64,000 bases of DNA from Bacillota bacterium (lineage in GTDB: Bacteria; Bacillota; Ch66; Ch109): contig JABLWZ010000006.1 in assembly GCA_013178275.1 (NCBI GenBank), positions 124,001-188,000 of the forward strand, given 5' to 3'. Positions 37,563 to 44,862 of this stretch are shown here, in pieces; position 1 is the stretch's first letter; each line of letters opens with the position of its first letter. A program made the translations under genes and the position numbers. The notes below the pieces were generated by a model, which ran no database searches, was not told the DNA's origin, and saw only the letters and a program-made list of their open reading frames with translations.

Positions 37563-37880
37563 TCACCCCCCCAGTTTCTTTATTTCCTGTTCCAGCTGTT
37601 CCCGGTCGATGTTCCCACTGAGCTGACCCAGCTTCTTCCCGTCGGAATAAAACACAACGGCCGGCAGCCCCATCACCTGCTGCTCGATAGCCAGCCGACG
37701 GTTTTCGGCGGCGTTGACCTTGAAGAAGCTGACCTGGTTTCCGTACTTCCGCTCCAGTTCCTCCACCTCCGGCATCAGCGCCTGGCAGGGCTGGCACTGG
37801 GGACTCCAAAAATCGACCAGTGCGGGCATCCGGCTGCCCAGTACCTCCTGGTCGAAACTGTTTTTATCCACGCTTTTCAT
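37563..37880 (-). CDS. trxA: Thioredoxin of the glycine reductase operon (CQPC active site)
   Basis: 105 residues. Active site WSPQCQPCQALMPEVEEL; the GPC of ordinary thioredoxin is QPC, like the altered motifs of Grd-linked thioredoxins in amino-acid-fermenting Clostridia. Cis-Pro motif MGLPAVVF is present. It reduces the oxidised Se-S bond of GrdA. Its ATG overlaps the trxB stop as TGATG, showing tight coupling, and its stop lies at the G-run used upstream of grdE. Confidence 0.93.
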   Translation of the reverse strand: MKSVDKNSFDQEVLGSRMPALVDFWSPQCQPCQALMPEVEELERKYGNQVSFFKVNAAENRRLAIEQQVMGLPAVVFYSDGKKLGQLSGNIDREQLEQEIKKLGG

Positions 37881-39094
37881 CAGTGCAACTCCCTCTGCAG
37901 TTTGTCAGGGTCCAGTCCTCCCCGCATCGAGGTAACCATCTCCCCCTGGTTGAACAGGAGGAACGAGGGCACCTCGCTCACCTTGAATCTTTCGGTCATC
38001 AGGTGGTTGCGCGTGGCATCCACCCGAACCAGCTTGATCCGCCTTCCCTCCCGCCTGGTCCACAGGTCGGCCTGCTGCATCGCGTCGAGGCTTTCGGGCT
38101 CCTGGGGACTGTAGTAGCCCACCAGCACCGGGCTCTCGGCCTTCTGCACCTCATCGGTGAACCAGCCCCATTCCTCCAGGTACTGCTCCGCGGCCACCGC
38201 AGCGATCGCCCCGTCCGCCACCGCGGTGACGACCTGCCGCAGGTACTTGGCCCGGGCGTCCCCGGCCGCGAAGACCCCCGGCCGTGAGGTCTGCATCCGC
38301 TCGTCGGTTATAATGTAACCAGCCCGGTCGAGTTCTATCATACCCCGAAGGATGTCGGTATGCGGCGTGATTCCGATGAAGACGAAGACCCCGTCGGTCT
38401 GGTGCCGGTATTCTTCACCATTGCGGAGGTTCTTCAGTTTCACGCCGGAAACGCTGCCCTCTCCGACTATCTCCACCACCCGCGAGTTCCACAGCCATTC
38501 TATCTTCTTGTTGCCCAGCGCTTTTTCAAACGCCGAGGGGTTGGCGTCGACGCGCCCTTCCTCGTGCACCACGGCGATGGAGACCCGGGTGGCGAAACGT
38601 GTCAGGTACAGGGCCTCCTCGACAGCGGCATCGCCGCTGCCCACCACCACCACCTCCCGACCCTCGTACAGCTCGGCGTCACAGGTAGCGCAGTAGCTTA
38701 CTCCCCGTCCCCAAAACTCCTTTTCACCCGGTACCTGGAGCTGGCGCGGCTCCGCGCCGGGCGCCAGAATCATGGTGCGCCCCTGGTAGGTCGATTTCTC
38801 CCCGTGCAGGGCGTGCCGTCCATCAGCCAGTTCCACCCTCTGCACCTGGTCGAAAACCAGTTCCGCCCCCATTTCACGGGCATGTGCCGTCAGCGCGCTT
38901 ATCACCTGCGGACCGGAACTGCCCCGTCCGAATCCGGGGTAGTTCTCCAGTTCGGCGGTGGTCATCACCTGTCCCCCGGCCGGAGACTGGGACACTATGG
39001 CGGTCCTTCTACGTGACCTCGCCCCGTAGATCCCTGCCGCCAGCCCCGCGGGACCAGCCCCCAGTATCAGCAGGTCGTAGATCCCCGAATCGAT
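37880..39094 (-). CDS. trxB: Thioredoxin reductase with degenerate C-terminal thioredoxin-like domain, probable ATC start
   Basis: About 404 residues. The FAD motif LLILGAGPAGLAAGIYGAR lies upstream of the first GTG (38995), so the gene must begin earlier; the only initiation-like site is ATC 39094, 7 nt after GGAGGGGGG. An ATG at 39101 is out of frame. Redox site SYCATCDAELY (Cys about 135/138), NAD(P)H motif VVVVGSGDAAVEEA, and FAD C-terminal motif VFAAGDARAKYLRQ. After about residue 320 an extra domain follows (VLVGYYSPQEPES...VDATRNHLMTERFKVSEVPSFLLFNQGE), thioredoxin-like with the cis-Pro (VPSF) but no CxxC. It feeds electrons to the adjacent CQPC thioredoxin. First gene of the grd operon. 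Confidence 0.9.
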   Translation of the reverse strand: MDSGIYDLLILGAGPAGLAAGIYGARSRRRTAIVSQSPAGGQVMTTAELENYPGFGRGSSGPQVISALTAHAREMGAELVFDQVQRVELADGRHALHGEKSTYQGRTMILAPGAEPRQLQVPGEKEFWGRGVSYCATCDAELYEGREVVVVGSGDAAVEEALYLTRFATRVSIAVVHEEGRVDANPSAFEKALGNKKIEWLWNSRVVEIVGEGSVSGVKLKNLRNGEEYRHQTDGVFVFIGITPHTDILRGMIELDRAGYIITDERMQTSRPGVFAAGDARAKYLRQVVTAVADGAIAAVAAEQYLEEWGWFTDEVQKAESPVLVGYYSPQEPESLDAMQQADLWTRREGRRIKLVRVDATRNHLMTERFKVSEVPSFLLFNQGEMVTSMRGGLDPDKLQRELH

Positions 39095-39350
39095 ATAACA
39101 TCCCCCCTCCTGGGAAATCTGATCACTGGCTTTATTATTAGGAACTGGAGGTTTAAATATTACCTTATCTAACGTTTAGCACCTCGGTTAATAATCCGGC
39201 CTTGATGTATAGAGGTTGATTGAGAAAGAACCCACAATGTCAAAGTATTCTGAATTTTATTCTTTACAATAATTTAACAGAGTGATAAACTGTTTTTAAT
39301 CTCTCTCGCATATAATGACTCTTAAGGAATTTAGATACTGAAAGGAGTGA

Positions 39351-39458
39351 ATGGATTTGACCAGAGACCTGATCGAAGAGATACTGAATGGCATCGGCCT
39401 GGAGAGCCTGGGAGAACAGCCCATCGAGTTGGACCCCGAAAAAAATAAAAAAGAATAG
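39351..39458 (+). CDS. Very small protein, 35 residues
   Basis: ATG at 39351 directly after GAAAGGAGTGA (strong Shine-Dalgarno). Reads MDLTRDLIEEILNGIGLESL then an acidic/lysine tail; an amphipathic helix is likely. A TATAAT at 39311-39316 is a plausible -10. It diverges from the grd operon. No family is recognised; it is supported by the ribosome site and promoter-like element only. Confidence 0.45.
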   Translation: MDLTRDLIEEILNGIGLESLGEQPIELDPEKNKKE

Positions 39459-39508
39459 GGGCCTTTTTTTTGCCCTTATCCTGCAAATCCGACGGTCTTT
39501 TTTTATTT

Positions 39509-39841
39509 TTACCTTTTTTCCCGGTTGCGTTCCAGGTTGACCTCGTCCCCCGGCTTCAGCTCCCGAAGGCTGGTCTTGAGGATGGTCTGCGGCCAGAGGC
39601 TGAACTCGGCCACGTTCCCGTCCACCCCCTGAACCGTGAGGCAGACCCCGTTGACCAGCAGGTTGTCACCTGCCTTCACCCCGTCCAACTTTTCGTCGAG
39701 TTTTATCCAGAGCTTACCCGCGACCTTATCCTCGCTGTAGTCGGAATCATCTGAAAACCCTTCGAGTCCCGGCCGGCAGGTGATATTCTCAACCTTTCCC
39801 AACCCCTGTACCAGACCCAGAAACCAGACGGTTTTAAACAC
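39509..39841 (-). CDS. Single lumazine-binding (riboflavin synthase-like) domain protein
   Basis: 110 residues from GTG, 7 nt after GGAGGG. The sequence follows one half of riboflavin synthase alpha subunit: GLVQGLGKVENI at the start, KAGDNLLVNGVCLTVQGVDGNVAEFSL in the middle, and TILKTSLRELKPGDEVNLER at the end. Full riboflavin synthases have two such domains (about 200-210 residues); this stops cleanly after one. It could bind a flavin or lumazine or be a homotrimeric variant. It begins 3 bases after the stop of the upstream membrane-protein gene, so it is coupled to it. No other rib gene is nearby. Confidence 0.8.
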   Translation of the reverse strand: MFKTVWFLGLVQGLGKVENITCRPGLEGFSDDSDYSEDKVAGKLWIKLDEKLDGVKAGDNLLVNGVCLTVQGVDGNVAEFSLWPQTILKTSLRELKPGDEVNLERNREKR

Positions 39842-39844
39842 CTC

Positions 39845-40861
39845 TCATCCCTCCATCCTTTCGTCCCGCGGCTGGACATCCCGCTTCTGCTTGCAGACGC
39901 CCCAGCCAAAGTATCGGTTCAACAGTACGCCCAGGCATACGATCCCCATCAGGACTCCCAGCCACAGGGTGCCGGAGCGGATCACGATCGTGCCCAGCAC
40001 CGCCTCGCTGCGCGGCACCGAAAGCAGCAGCAGGAGACCCACCATCCCTCCTTCCACCACCGCCAGGCCGCCTGGAACCATGGTAATGATGCCCACAGTG
40101 GTGGCGAAACAGAAAACGAAAGCGGCCTGGGAAAAGCTGATGGGTGCGTTGATGCTCTGCATCAGGTAGACCAGCGCCAGCACCTCCAGCGACCACGAGC
40201 CCAGGCTGATCAGGGTCGATATCGCTAAATTCTTGAACCCCATCAGCTGCGCCGCGGTCTGGTAGACGTAGGTCAGCCGGGCGGAAAAACGTCTGAATAT
40301 CCGAACGCGTTCCAGCAGCCAAAGGATACGGTAGGCCAGTTTCTCGTTCTCAATGACCAGGATCAGCAGCATCAGCATCAAGCCCACCAGGACCAGCACC
40401 TCAGCGCCGTACTCGAAGGCGTTGACCCCTACCCCGGCCAAGATTACGGCGCTGATGGAGTCGGTGATCCACTCCGCCACCACCACTGGCCCTGAGATGC
40501 TGGCCGCGGTCTGGTTGTAGCGGTTCAGCCAGTATATCTTAATCAGTTCACCCGACCGCGCCGGGGTTGGTGAAAGGGCCAATCCGCTCAGAAAGATCAG
40601 CAGGCTCTCCTTGATATCGATTTCAATTCCCAGCCGCCAGAGGAAAAAGTGCCACTTCAGGAACCGCAGCAGGTAGTTGGCCAGGCAGATCAGAACCACG
40701 ATAAAGAGGACCTTGACCGAAAAGAAGTGCAGCACCTCGGACACCCGGTAGTCGGTCATAAAGAAGCCCAACCCCACCAGCACCGCTATTCCAATCAGCA
40801 TGCTGATTGCCAGCTTCTTGGCCAGGTCCCTGAGATTAAAACCGCCGTTTTCGGTAGCCAA
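39845..40861 (-). CDS. Flippase-like membrane protein (UPF0104/YbhN, LPG synthase TM-type)
   Basis: 338 residues, about 8 membrane helices. Recognisable motifs: LANYLLRFLKWHFFLWRLGI, GLALSPTPARSGELIKIYWL, and VPGGLAVVEGGMVGLLLL near the C-terminus. These are the lysylphosphatidylglycerol synthase/flippase membrane region without the catalytic soluble domain. A role in lipid or glycolipid movement is likely; the substrate is unknown. TTG start after GGGTGG. It lies 40 bases downstream of the HMG-CoA lyase gene. Confidence 0.85.
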   Translation of the reverse strand: MATENGGFNLRDLAKKLAISMLIGIAVLVGLGFFMTDYRVSEVLHFFSVKVLFIVVLICLANYLLRFLKWHFFLWRLGIEIDIKESLLIFLSGLALSPTPARSGELIKIYWLNRYNQTAASISGPVVVAEWITDSISAVILAGVGVNAFEYGAEVLVLVGLMLMLLILVIENEKLAYRILWLLERVRIFRRFSARLTYVYQTAAQLMGFKNLAISTLISLGSWSLEVLALVYLMQSINAPISFSQAAFVFCFATTVGIITMVPGGLAVVEGGMVGLLLLLSVPRSEAVLGTIVIRSGTLWLGVLMGIVCLGVLLNRYFGWGVCKQKRDVQPRDERMEG

Positions 40862-40901
40862 TTAGCACCACCCGAAGCAGTTTTCTGTTTACTGCTCCCT
40901 T

Positions 40902-41825
40902 TCACTGAGTAGCTGTACAGCCATTATCATCCAGGGTCTGACGCAGTCGTCCCGGCATCCTTTTCCCCAGTACCTCCTCGAACTGCTTTACCACCTCGAA
41001 GAGTCCGGCCAGGGATACCCCGGTCTCTACCCCCATGCTTTCACACAAAAACACCAGGTCTTCGGTGGCGATGTTTCCAGTGGCCCGGGGTATAAAAGGA
41101 CAACCGCCCAGTCCACCGATAGAAGACTCGATGATCTCGATTCCAGCCTGCATGCCCGCGACAACGTTGGCCAACCCCAGTCCCCGGGTATCGTGAAAGT
41201 GTAGCGCCAGGTCGAGGCAGGGGAAATGGTCCCGCAGCTCGTTCACCACCTCGTAGACCTGGCGGGGGTTGCCCAGCCCTGCGGTATCCGCCAGGGTCAC
41301 CTGCCTGATGCCCAGGCCCCGGTACTCGGAAACCAGGTTTATCAGGCGCTCGACCGGAATCTTCCCCTCGAAGGGGCAGCCGAAGGTCACGGCCGCGGCC
41401 GCCCGCACCTTCAGGCCCGTCCCGCTGGAGGTCAGCATAACCTTCTCCAGCTGCGTCAAGGACTCCGCGATCGACATATTCATGTTGCGCTGGTTGTGGG
41501 TCTCGCTAACCGATATCACCATCTGGACCTCGTCCACCCCGGCCCGGATCGCCCTCTCCACCCCTCGGGCATTACCTACGAGGGCGCTGATCACCAGCCT
41601 CGGTTTCCTCCCTATCCCGCGCACCACCTCTTCCGCGTCCCTTAGCTGCGGGATAGCGCGGGGATTCACCATCGAGGTGGCCTCGATCTGATCGATGCCG
41701 CAGGCTATCAGACCGTTGATCAGTCCAATCTTGTCCCTGGTTTCTATGAACGTGCTTTCAGCCTGCAGACCGTCCCGGGGGCCGACCTCTCTTATCATTA
41801 CTCGCTGCGGTAAATGCATATTCAT
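40902..41825 (-). CDS. mvaB: Hydroxymethylglutaryl-CoA lyase
   Basis: 307 residues (or 305 from the second Met). A TIM-barrel of the HMGL/DRE-metallolyase family: IREVGPRDGLQ with the metal Asp, LALHFHDTRG with the HxH metal pair, and the signature IGGLGGCPFIPRATGNIATED containing the catalytic loop Cys. It splits HMG-CoA into acetoacetate and acetyl-CoA, the last carbon-skeleton step of leucine degradation. A strong terminator lies just upstream, so it is either transcribed separately from the ivd operon or by read-through. Confidence 0.95.
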   Translation of the reverse strand: MNMHLPQRVMIREVGPRDGLQAESTFIETRDKIGLINGLIACGIDQIEATSMVNPRAIPQLRDAEEVVRGIGRKPRLVISALVGNARGVERAIRAGVDEVQMVISVSETHNQRNMNMSIAESLTQLEKVMLTSSGTGLKVRAAAAVTFGCPFEGKIPVERLINLVSEYRGLGIRQVTLADTAGLGNPRQVYEVVNELRDHFPCLDLALHFHDTRGLGLANVVAGMQAGIEIIESSIGGLGGCPFIPRATGNIATEDLVFLCESMGVETGVSLAGLFEVVKQFEEVLGKRMPGRLRQTLDDNGCTATQ

Positions 41826-41949
41826 CCTCGTTCCACTGCCTAATTAAACCTGCCCTGATAAATTATAACAGAACAATTAAAATGAAAGAAGACTCATTGA
41901 TTGCCCGGCGACGGTGCGAAGCTTCGGTGTCGAAATACCTCCCTGCTGT

Positions 41950-41984
41950 AGAAAAAAGGGGCCTGGCATCTGCCAGGCCCCAAG
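41950..41984 (-). terminator. Strong terminator at the end of the ivd operon
   Basis: Minus strand: GGGGCCTGGCA and TGCCAGGCCCC form a perfect 11-bp stem with a 2-base loop, followed by TTTTTT, 25-60 bases past the stop of the lyase-like gene. Confidence 0.9.
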
Positions 41985-42010
41985 CCATTTTATCTATTTC
42001 TCTCTATATA

Positions 42011-43156
42011 CTACTTCCAGTTCTCCAGAGGTACGCCATCGATCGGGTACCGCGGGGCCGGGTATTTCTTTTTCCATTCGTTGACATCGTAATTCTTGTA
42101 GGTCTTGATTTCTCCGTACTTGGGCAGGTCGCCGAAATGCAGCGCCGCAGAACGCAGGGTGCGGCCGCAGATCTTTTCTACCATCTTGCCCATCTTGAAG
42201 GCGATACCCATGTCGATGCCGTGATCGACGCCCATCCCGTTCAGCATGACCAGCAGGTCTTCCATGGTCACCAGACCCACCGCGTCGGGGTTGGTGTAGT
42301 AGTACTCACCAGTACCTTTGACCGGGGTGCGATCCATGAAGTTTGCGGGCTGTCCGCCGATGCCGCCGAAGGTGGCTTCGATGCGGGTGATGCCAGCCTG
42401 CATGGCCGCCAGGACGTTTGCCAGACCGTAGCCGCGGGTCACGTGGAAGTGGGCTACGTGCAGTTCAGGGTTGGGGAACCGGTCCATGATGCGGGCGTAG
42501 TAGTCGTACACCGCTACCGGGTTGCCCTGGCCGTCGTGGTCAGCGTGCTCGATGTCGGATGCTCCCATCCTCAGGAAGATGTCGGTCAGTTCGGTCGCCC
42601 ACTCGAGGTCGGTGGCCGACTGGGTCACCGGGCAGCCCCAGATGGTGCTGACGGTGCCGCACACCCTGAAGCCGGCGTCGCGGAGTTCACCGATGATGAC
42701 TTCGCTGTCCGCCAGGTAGGTGGGATGGTCTTTACCGGCGTTCGCCACCATGTGGGCGTGGCTGGTGGAGGCCATGCACAGCACGCGGTCGGGAACCGGT
42801 TTGCCAGCCTTCTTGGCTTCGATGATCGGGTAGTTGCGGGAGCGGTCGATCGCCACGCCGGTAAACTCAACATCGTGCAAGTCCTTGATCTTGCCCTTTT
42901 CCAGGGCCCTCTGGCGCAGCCGGCAGGCCTCTTCGGTGACTTCCCAGTTGTCCTTGAACTGCGGAATGCCCCGAGGGTTGCCGAAGTTGGTGATTTCGAT
43001 TTCCTTAAAACCAGCCGCTATAGCCTGCTCGATCAACCAAGCTTTTGCGCTAGTGGGGACGAAGAACTCTTCATGCTGGAACCCGTCACGGACGGTGATG
43101 TCGCCCAGTTTTACTTTCTTTGGGATGCTGCCCAGGGTGAATTTCGGTGTGTACAT
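42011..43156 (-). CDS. HMG-CoA lyase-like DRE-metallolyase family protein lacking the catalytic Cys
   Basis: 381 residues from the ATG after AAAGGAGG; longer by about 75 residues than HMG-CoA lyase. It keeps RDGFQ (metal Asp) and HFHVTRG (HxH) and the GANxxE-like region ASDIEHADHDGQGNP, but the loop that reads GGCP in HMG-CoA lyases is GGIGGQP (Gln269), and the Asp after HxH is Val. The chemistry must therefore differ from HMG-CoA lyase; aldolase, synthase or carboxyl-transfer roles are possible. It sits in the leucine/isovalerate operon directly after the enoyl-CoA hydratase. Substrate unknown. Confidence 0.82.
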   Translation of the reverse strand: MYTPKFTLGSIPKKVKLGDITVRDGFQHEEFFVPTSAKAWLIEQAIAAGFKEIEITNFGNPRGIPQFKDNWEVTEEACRLRQRALEKGKIKDLHDVEFTGVAIDRSRNYPIIEAKKAGKPVPDRVLCMASTSHAHMVANAGKDHPTYLADSEVIIGELRDAGFRVCGTVSTIWGCPVTQSATDLEWATELTDIFLRMGASDIEHADHDGQGNPVAVYDYYARIMDRFPNPELHVAHFHVTRGYGLANVLAAMQAGITRIEATFGGIGGQPANFMDRTPVKGTGEYYYTNPDAVGLVTMEDLLVMLNGMGVDHGIDMGIAFKMGKMVEKICGRTLRSAALHFGDLPKYGEIKTYKNYDVNEWKKKYPAPRYPIDGVPLENWK

Positions 43157-43221
43157 TAATGCGTATCCTCCTTTACTGCTTTCTTTTGCGGTTAACATTG
43201 GCGGCACCTAGTGTTTAATGT

Positions 43222-43252
43222 TTATATAGCGCTAGCTGTCGCCGCTAGCCGC
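43222..43252 (-). repeat. Intercistronic hairpin
   Basis: GCTAGC repeats flank a 7-base loop (minus strand GGCTAGCGGCGACAGCTAGC) between the hydratase and the lyase-like gene. There is no T-tract, so an RNA processing or stability element is more likely than a terminator. Confidence 0.45.
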
Positions 43253-43265
43253 TCACCCCCTCTTG

Positions 43266-44054
43266 TTATCTTCCTTTATAGACAGGCTTCCGCTTCTCGT
43301 TGAAAGCGGCGAGCCCCTCGTCTCGGTCTTCGGTGTAGAGGGCACCGTTGTAAATCTCCGCTTCGAGCACCAGGCCGGTGTTGAGGTCCAGGTCTACCCC
43401 GTAGTTGACAGACTTCTTGGCCTGATAGACAGCGATCGGCGCGTTCTTGGTGATTTCCGCGCACTCCGCCTTCGCGGCCTCAAGCAGTTGATCCTGCGGT
43501 ACGACCTTGGCCACCAGTCCCCATTCCTTGGCTTCCGCTGCGGTGAGCCGCTTGGCGGTCAGGATGAGCTGTTTGGCCTTCTGTTTGCCGAGGATGCGGG
43601 ACATGTTCTGAGTTCCGCCGCCAGCGGGGATAATCCCGATACTGACCTCACTCAGTGCCATGATGGCGTTATCCGACGCCACTATCCAGTCGCAGCCCAA
43701 GGCGATTTCAAAACCGCCGCCAAAGGCTACCCCGTTTACCGCCGCGATGATCGGCTTCGGGTACACGGATATCGCGGTGAACATCTTGACGAAGATCTTC
43801 CGCTGGGCGATCATCTGCGGTTTGGACATGGACTTGCGCTCTTTCAGGTCAGCGCCCGAGCAGAACGCCTTGGTGCCGGTCCCGGTGATGATCAGTGCCC
43901 AGATCTCGTCGTCCTCTTCTATTTTCGCCAGTACATCCAGCATGTCGCGTGATAGCTGAGTGCTGATGGCGTTGAAGTTGTCGGGCCGGTTCAGGGTGAT
44001 TACACCAATATGTTTCTCCGCATCCTTTTCCAGACTAAGGGTTTCCCACGCCAT
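43266..44054 (-). CDS. Enoyl-CoA hydratase/isomerase family protein (candidate methylglutaconyl-CoA hydratase)
   Basis: 262 residues, crotonase fold. IGVITLNRPDNFNAIS, oxyanion-hole segments AFCSGADL and NGVAFGGGFEIALGCDWIVA, and the two catalytic acids in FGGGFE and LSEVSIGIIPAGGG. The context (isovaleryl-CoA dehydrogenase, HMG-CoA lyase, acetoacetate CoA-transferase) points to hydration of 3-methylglutaconyl-CoA to HMG-CoA, though ordinary crotonyl-CoA hydration cannot be excluded. ATG 7 nt after GGAGGGG. Confidence 0.92.
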   Translation of the reverse strand: MAWETLSLEKDAEKHIGVITLNRPDNFNAISTQLSRDMLDVLAKIEEDDEIWALIITGTGTKAFCSGADLKERKSMSKPQMIAQRKIFVKMFTAISVYPKPIIAAVNGVAFGGGFEIALGCDWIVASDNAIMALSEVSIGIIPAGGGTQNMSRILGKQKAKQLILTAKRLTAAEAKEWGLVAKVVPQDQLLEAAKAECAEITKNAPIAVYQAKKSVNYGVDLDLNTGLVLEAEIYNGALYTEDRDEGLAAFNEKRKPVYKGR

Positions 44055-44134
44055 GCTAAAACCCCTCCATTTCTTAAAAGGCAGAAAAATATCACTTTGC
44101 CTTGTTGCTCGATGGAATATTTTAATTAGTTAAA

Positions 44135-44200
44135 ATACTCACAAAGCTGGCAATAGCCTGACGGACAGGCATTAAATGTCTGCCGCCAGGCTAGTAGCAA
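44135..44200 (-). repeat. Intercistronic inverted repeat
   Basis: TAGCCTG and CAGGCTA flank an imperfect inner stem (GGCAGACAT/ATGCCTGTC) between the CoA-transferase B-subunit gene and the hydratase. There is no T-tract; probably an mRNA structure within the operon. Confidence 0.45.
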
Positions 44201-44205
44201 CCAAC

Positions 44206-44862
44206 CTAGTACTCTATCGTCTTCACGCCTTCGGGCGGGATGATGAGTTTGGGTTCGGTCTTGGACTGTACCTCTTCCACGGTGGTGTCGGGAGCGATCT
44301 CCCGCAGCACCAGACCCTCCTTGGTCACCTCGATCAGCGCCAGTTCGGACAGGATCCAGTTGACCCGCTCTTTGCCGGTCAGCGGCAGTTTGCACCGCTT
44401 GAGGATCTTGGGCTCGCCCGACTTGTCGCAGTGTTCGGTCACCACGACCACCATTCTCGCTCCGGTTACCAGATCCATCGCGCCGCCCATGCCCGGTAAC
44501 AGTTTGCCCGGCACCATGTAGTTGGCAAGGTTGCCCAACTCGTCCACCTCCAGGTTGCCCAGCACCGTGGCGTCCACGTGGCCGCCGCGGATCAGGCTGA
44601 AGGAGGTGGCGCTGTCGAAGTAGCAGCCGCCCGGCAGTATGGTCAGGGGCATCGCGCCAGCGTTGGTCAGGTCGGGGTCCTCGTACCCTTCATCCGGCTT
44701 GGGGCCGAAACGGATTGCACCGTTCTCGGACTGGAAGATCAGGTTTACCCCTTCCGGGATATAGTTAGCAAGGATGGTAGGCATTCCGATACCCAGGTTC
44801 ACGAACATGCCGTCTTTAAACAGCTTCGCGCCGCGTCTTCCGATCTTTTCGCGCAGATCCAT
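44206..44862 (-). CDS. 3-oxoacid CoA-transferase subunit B (AtoA/ScoB-like)
   Basis: 218 residues. The catalytic Glu is in QSENGAI; flanking family segments are FVNLGIGMPTILANYIP, GGHVDATVLGNLEVDELGNLANYMVPGK and GMGGAMDLVTGA. With subunit A it transfers CoA between acetoacetate and an acyl-CoA (acetyl-, butyryl- or isovaleryl-CoA). Its ATG overlaps the stop of the A-subunit gene (TAATG), which ensures equal synthesis. Confidence 0.95.
   Translation of the reverse strand: MDLREKIGRRGAKLFKDGMFVNLGIGMPTILANYIPEGVNLIFQSENGAIRFGPKPDEGYEDPDLTNAGAMPLTILPGGCYFDSATSFSLIRGGHVDATVLGNLEVDELGNLANYMVPGKLLPGMGGAMDLVTGARMVVVVTEHCDKSGEPKILKRCKLPLTGKERVNWILSELALIEVTKEGLVLREIAPDTTVEEVQSKTEPKLIIPPEGVKTIEY

Noticed and set aside
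41882-43159. 425-codon open frame on the plus strand
   Set aside because: It lies antisense to the HMG-CoA-lyase-like gene, has no ribosome site, and is a by-product of GC-rich codon use in the real gene.
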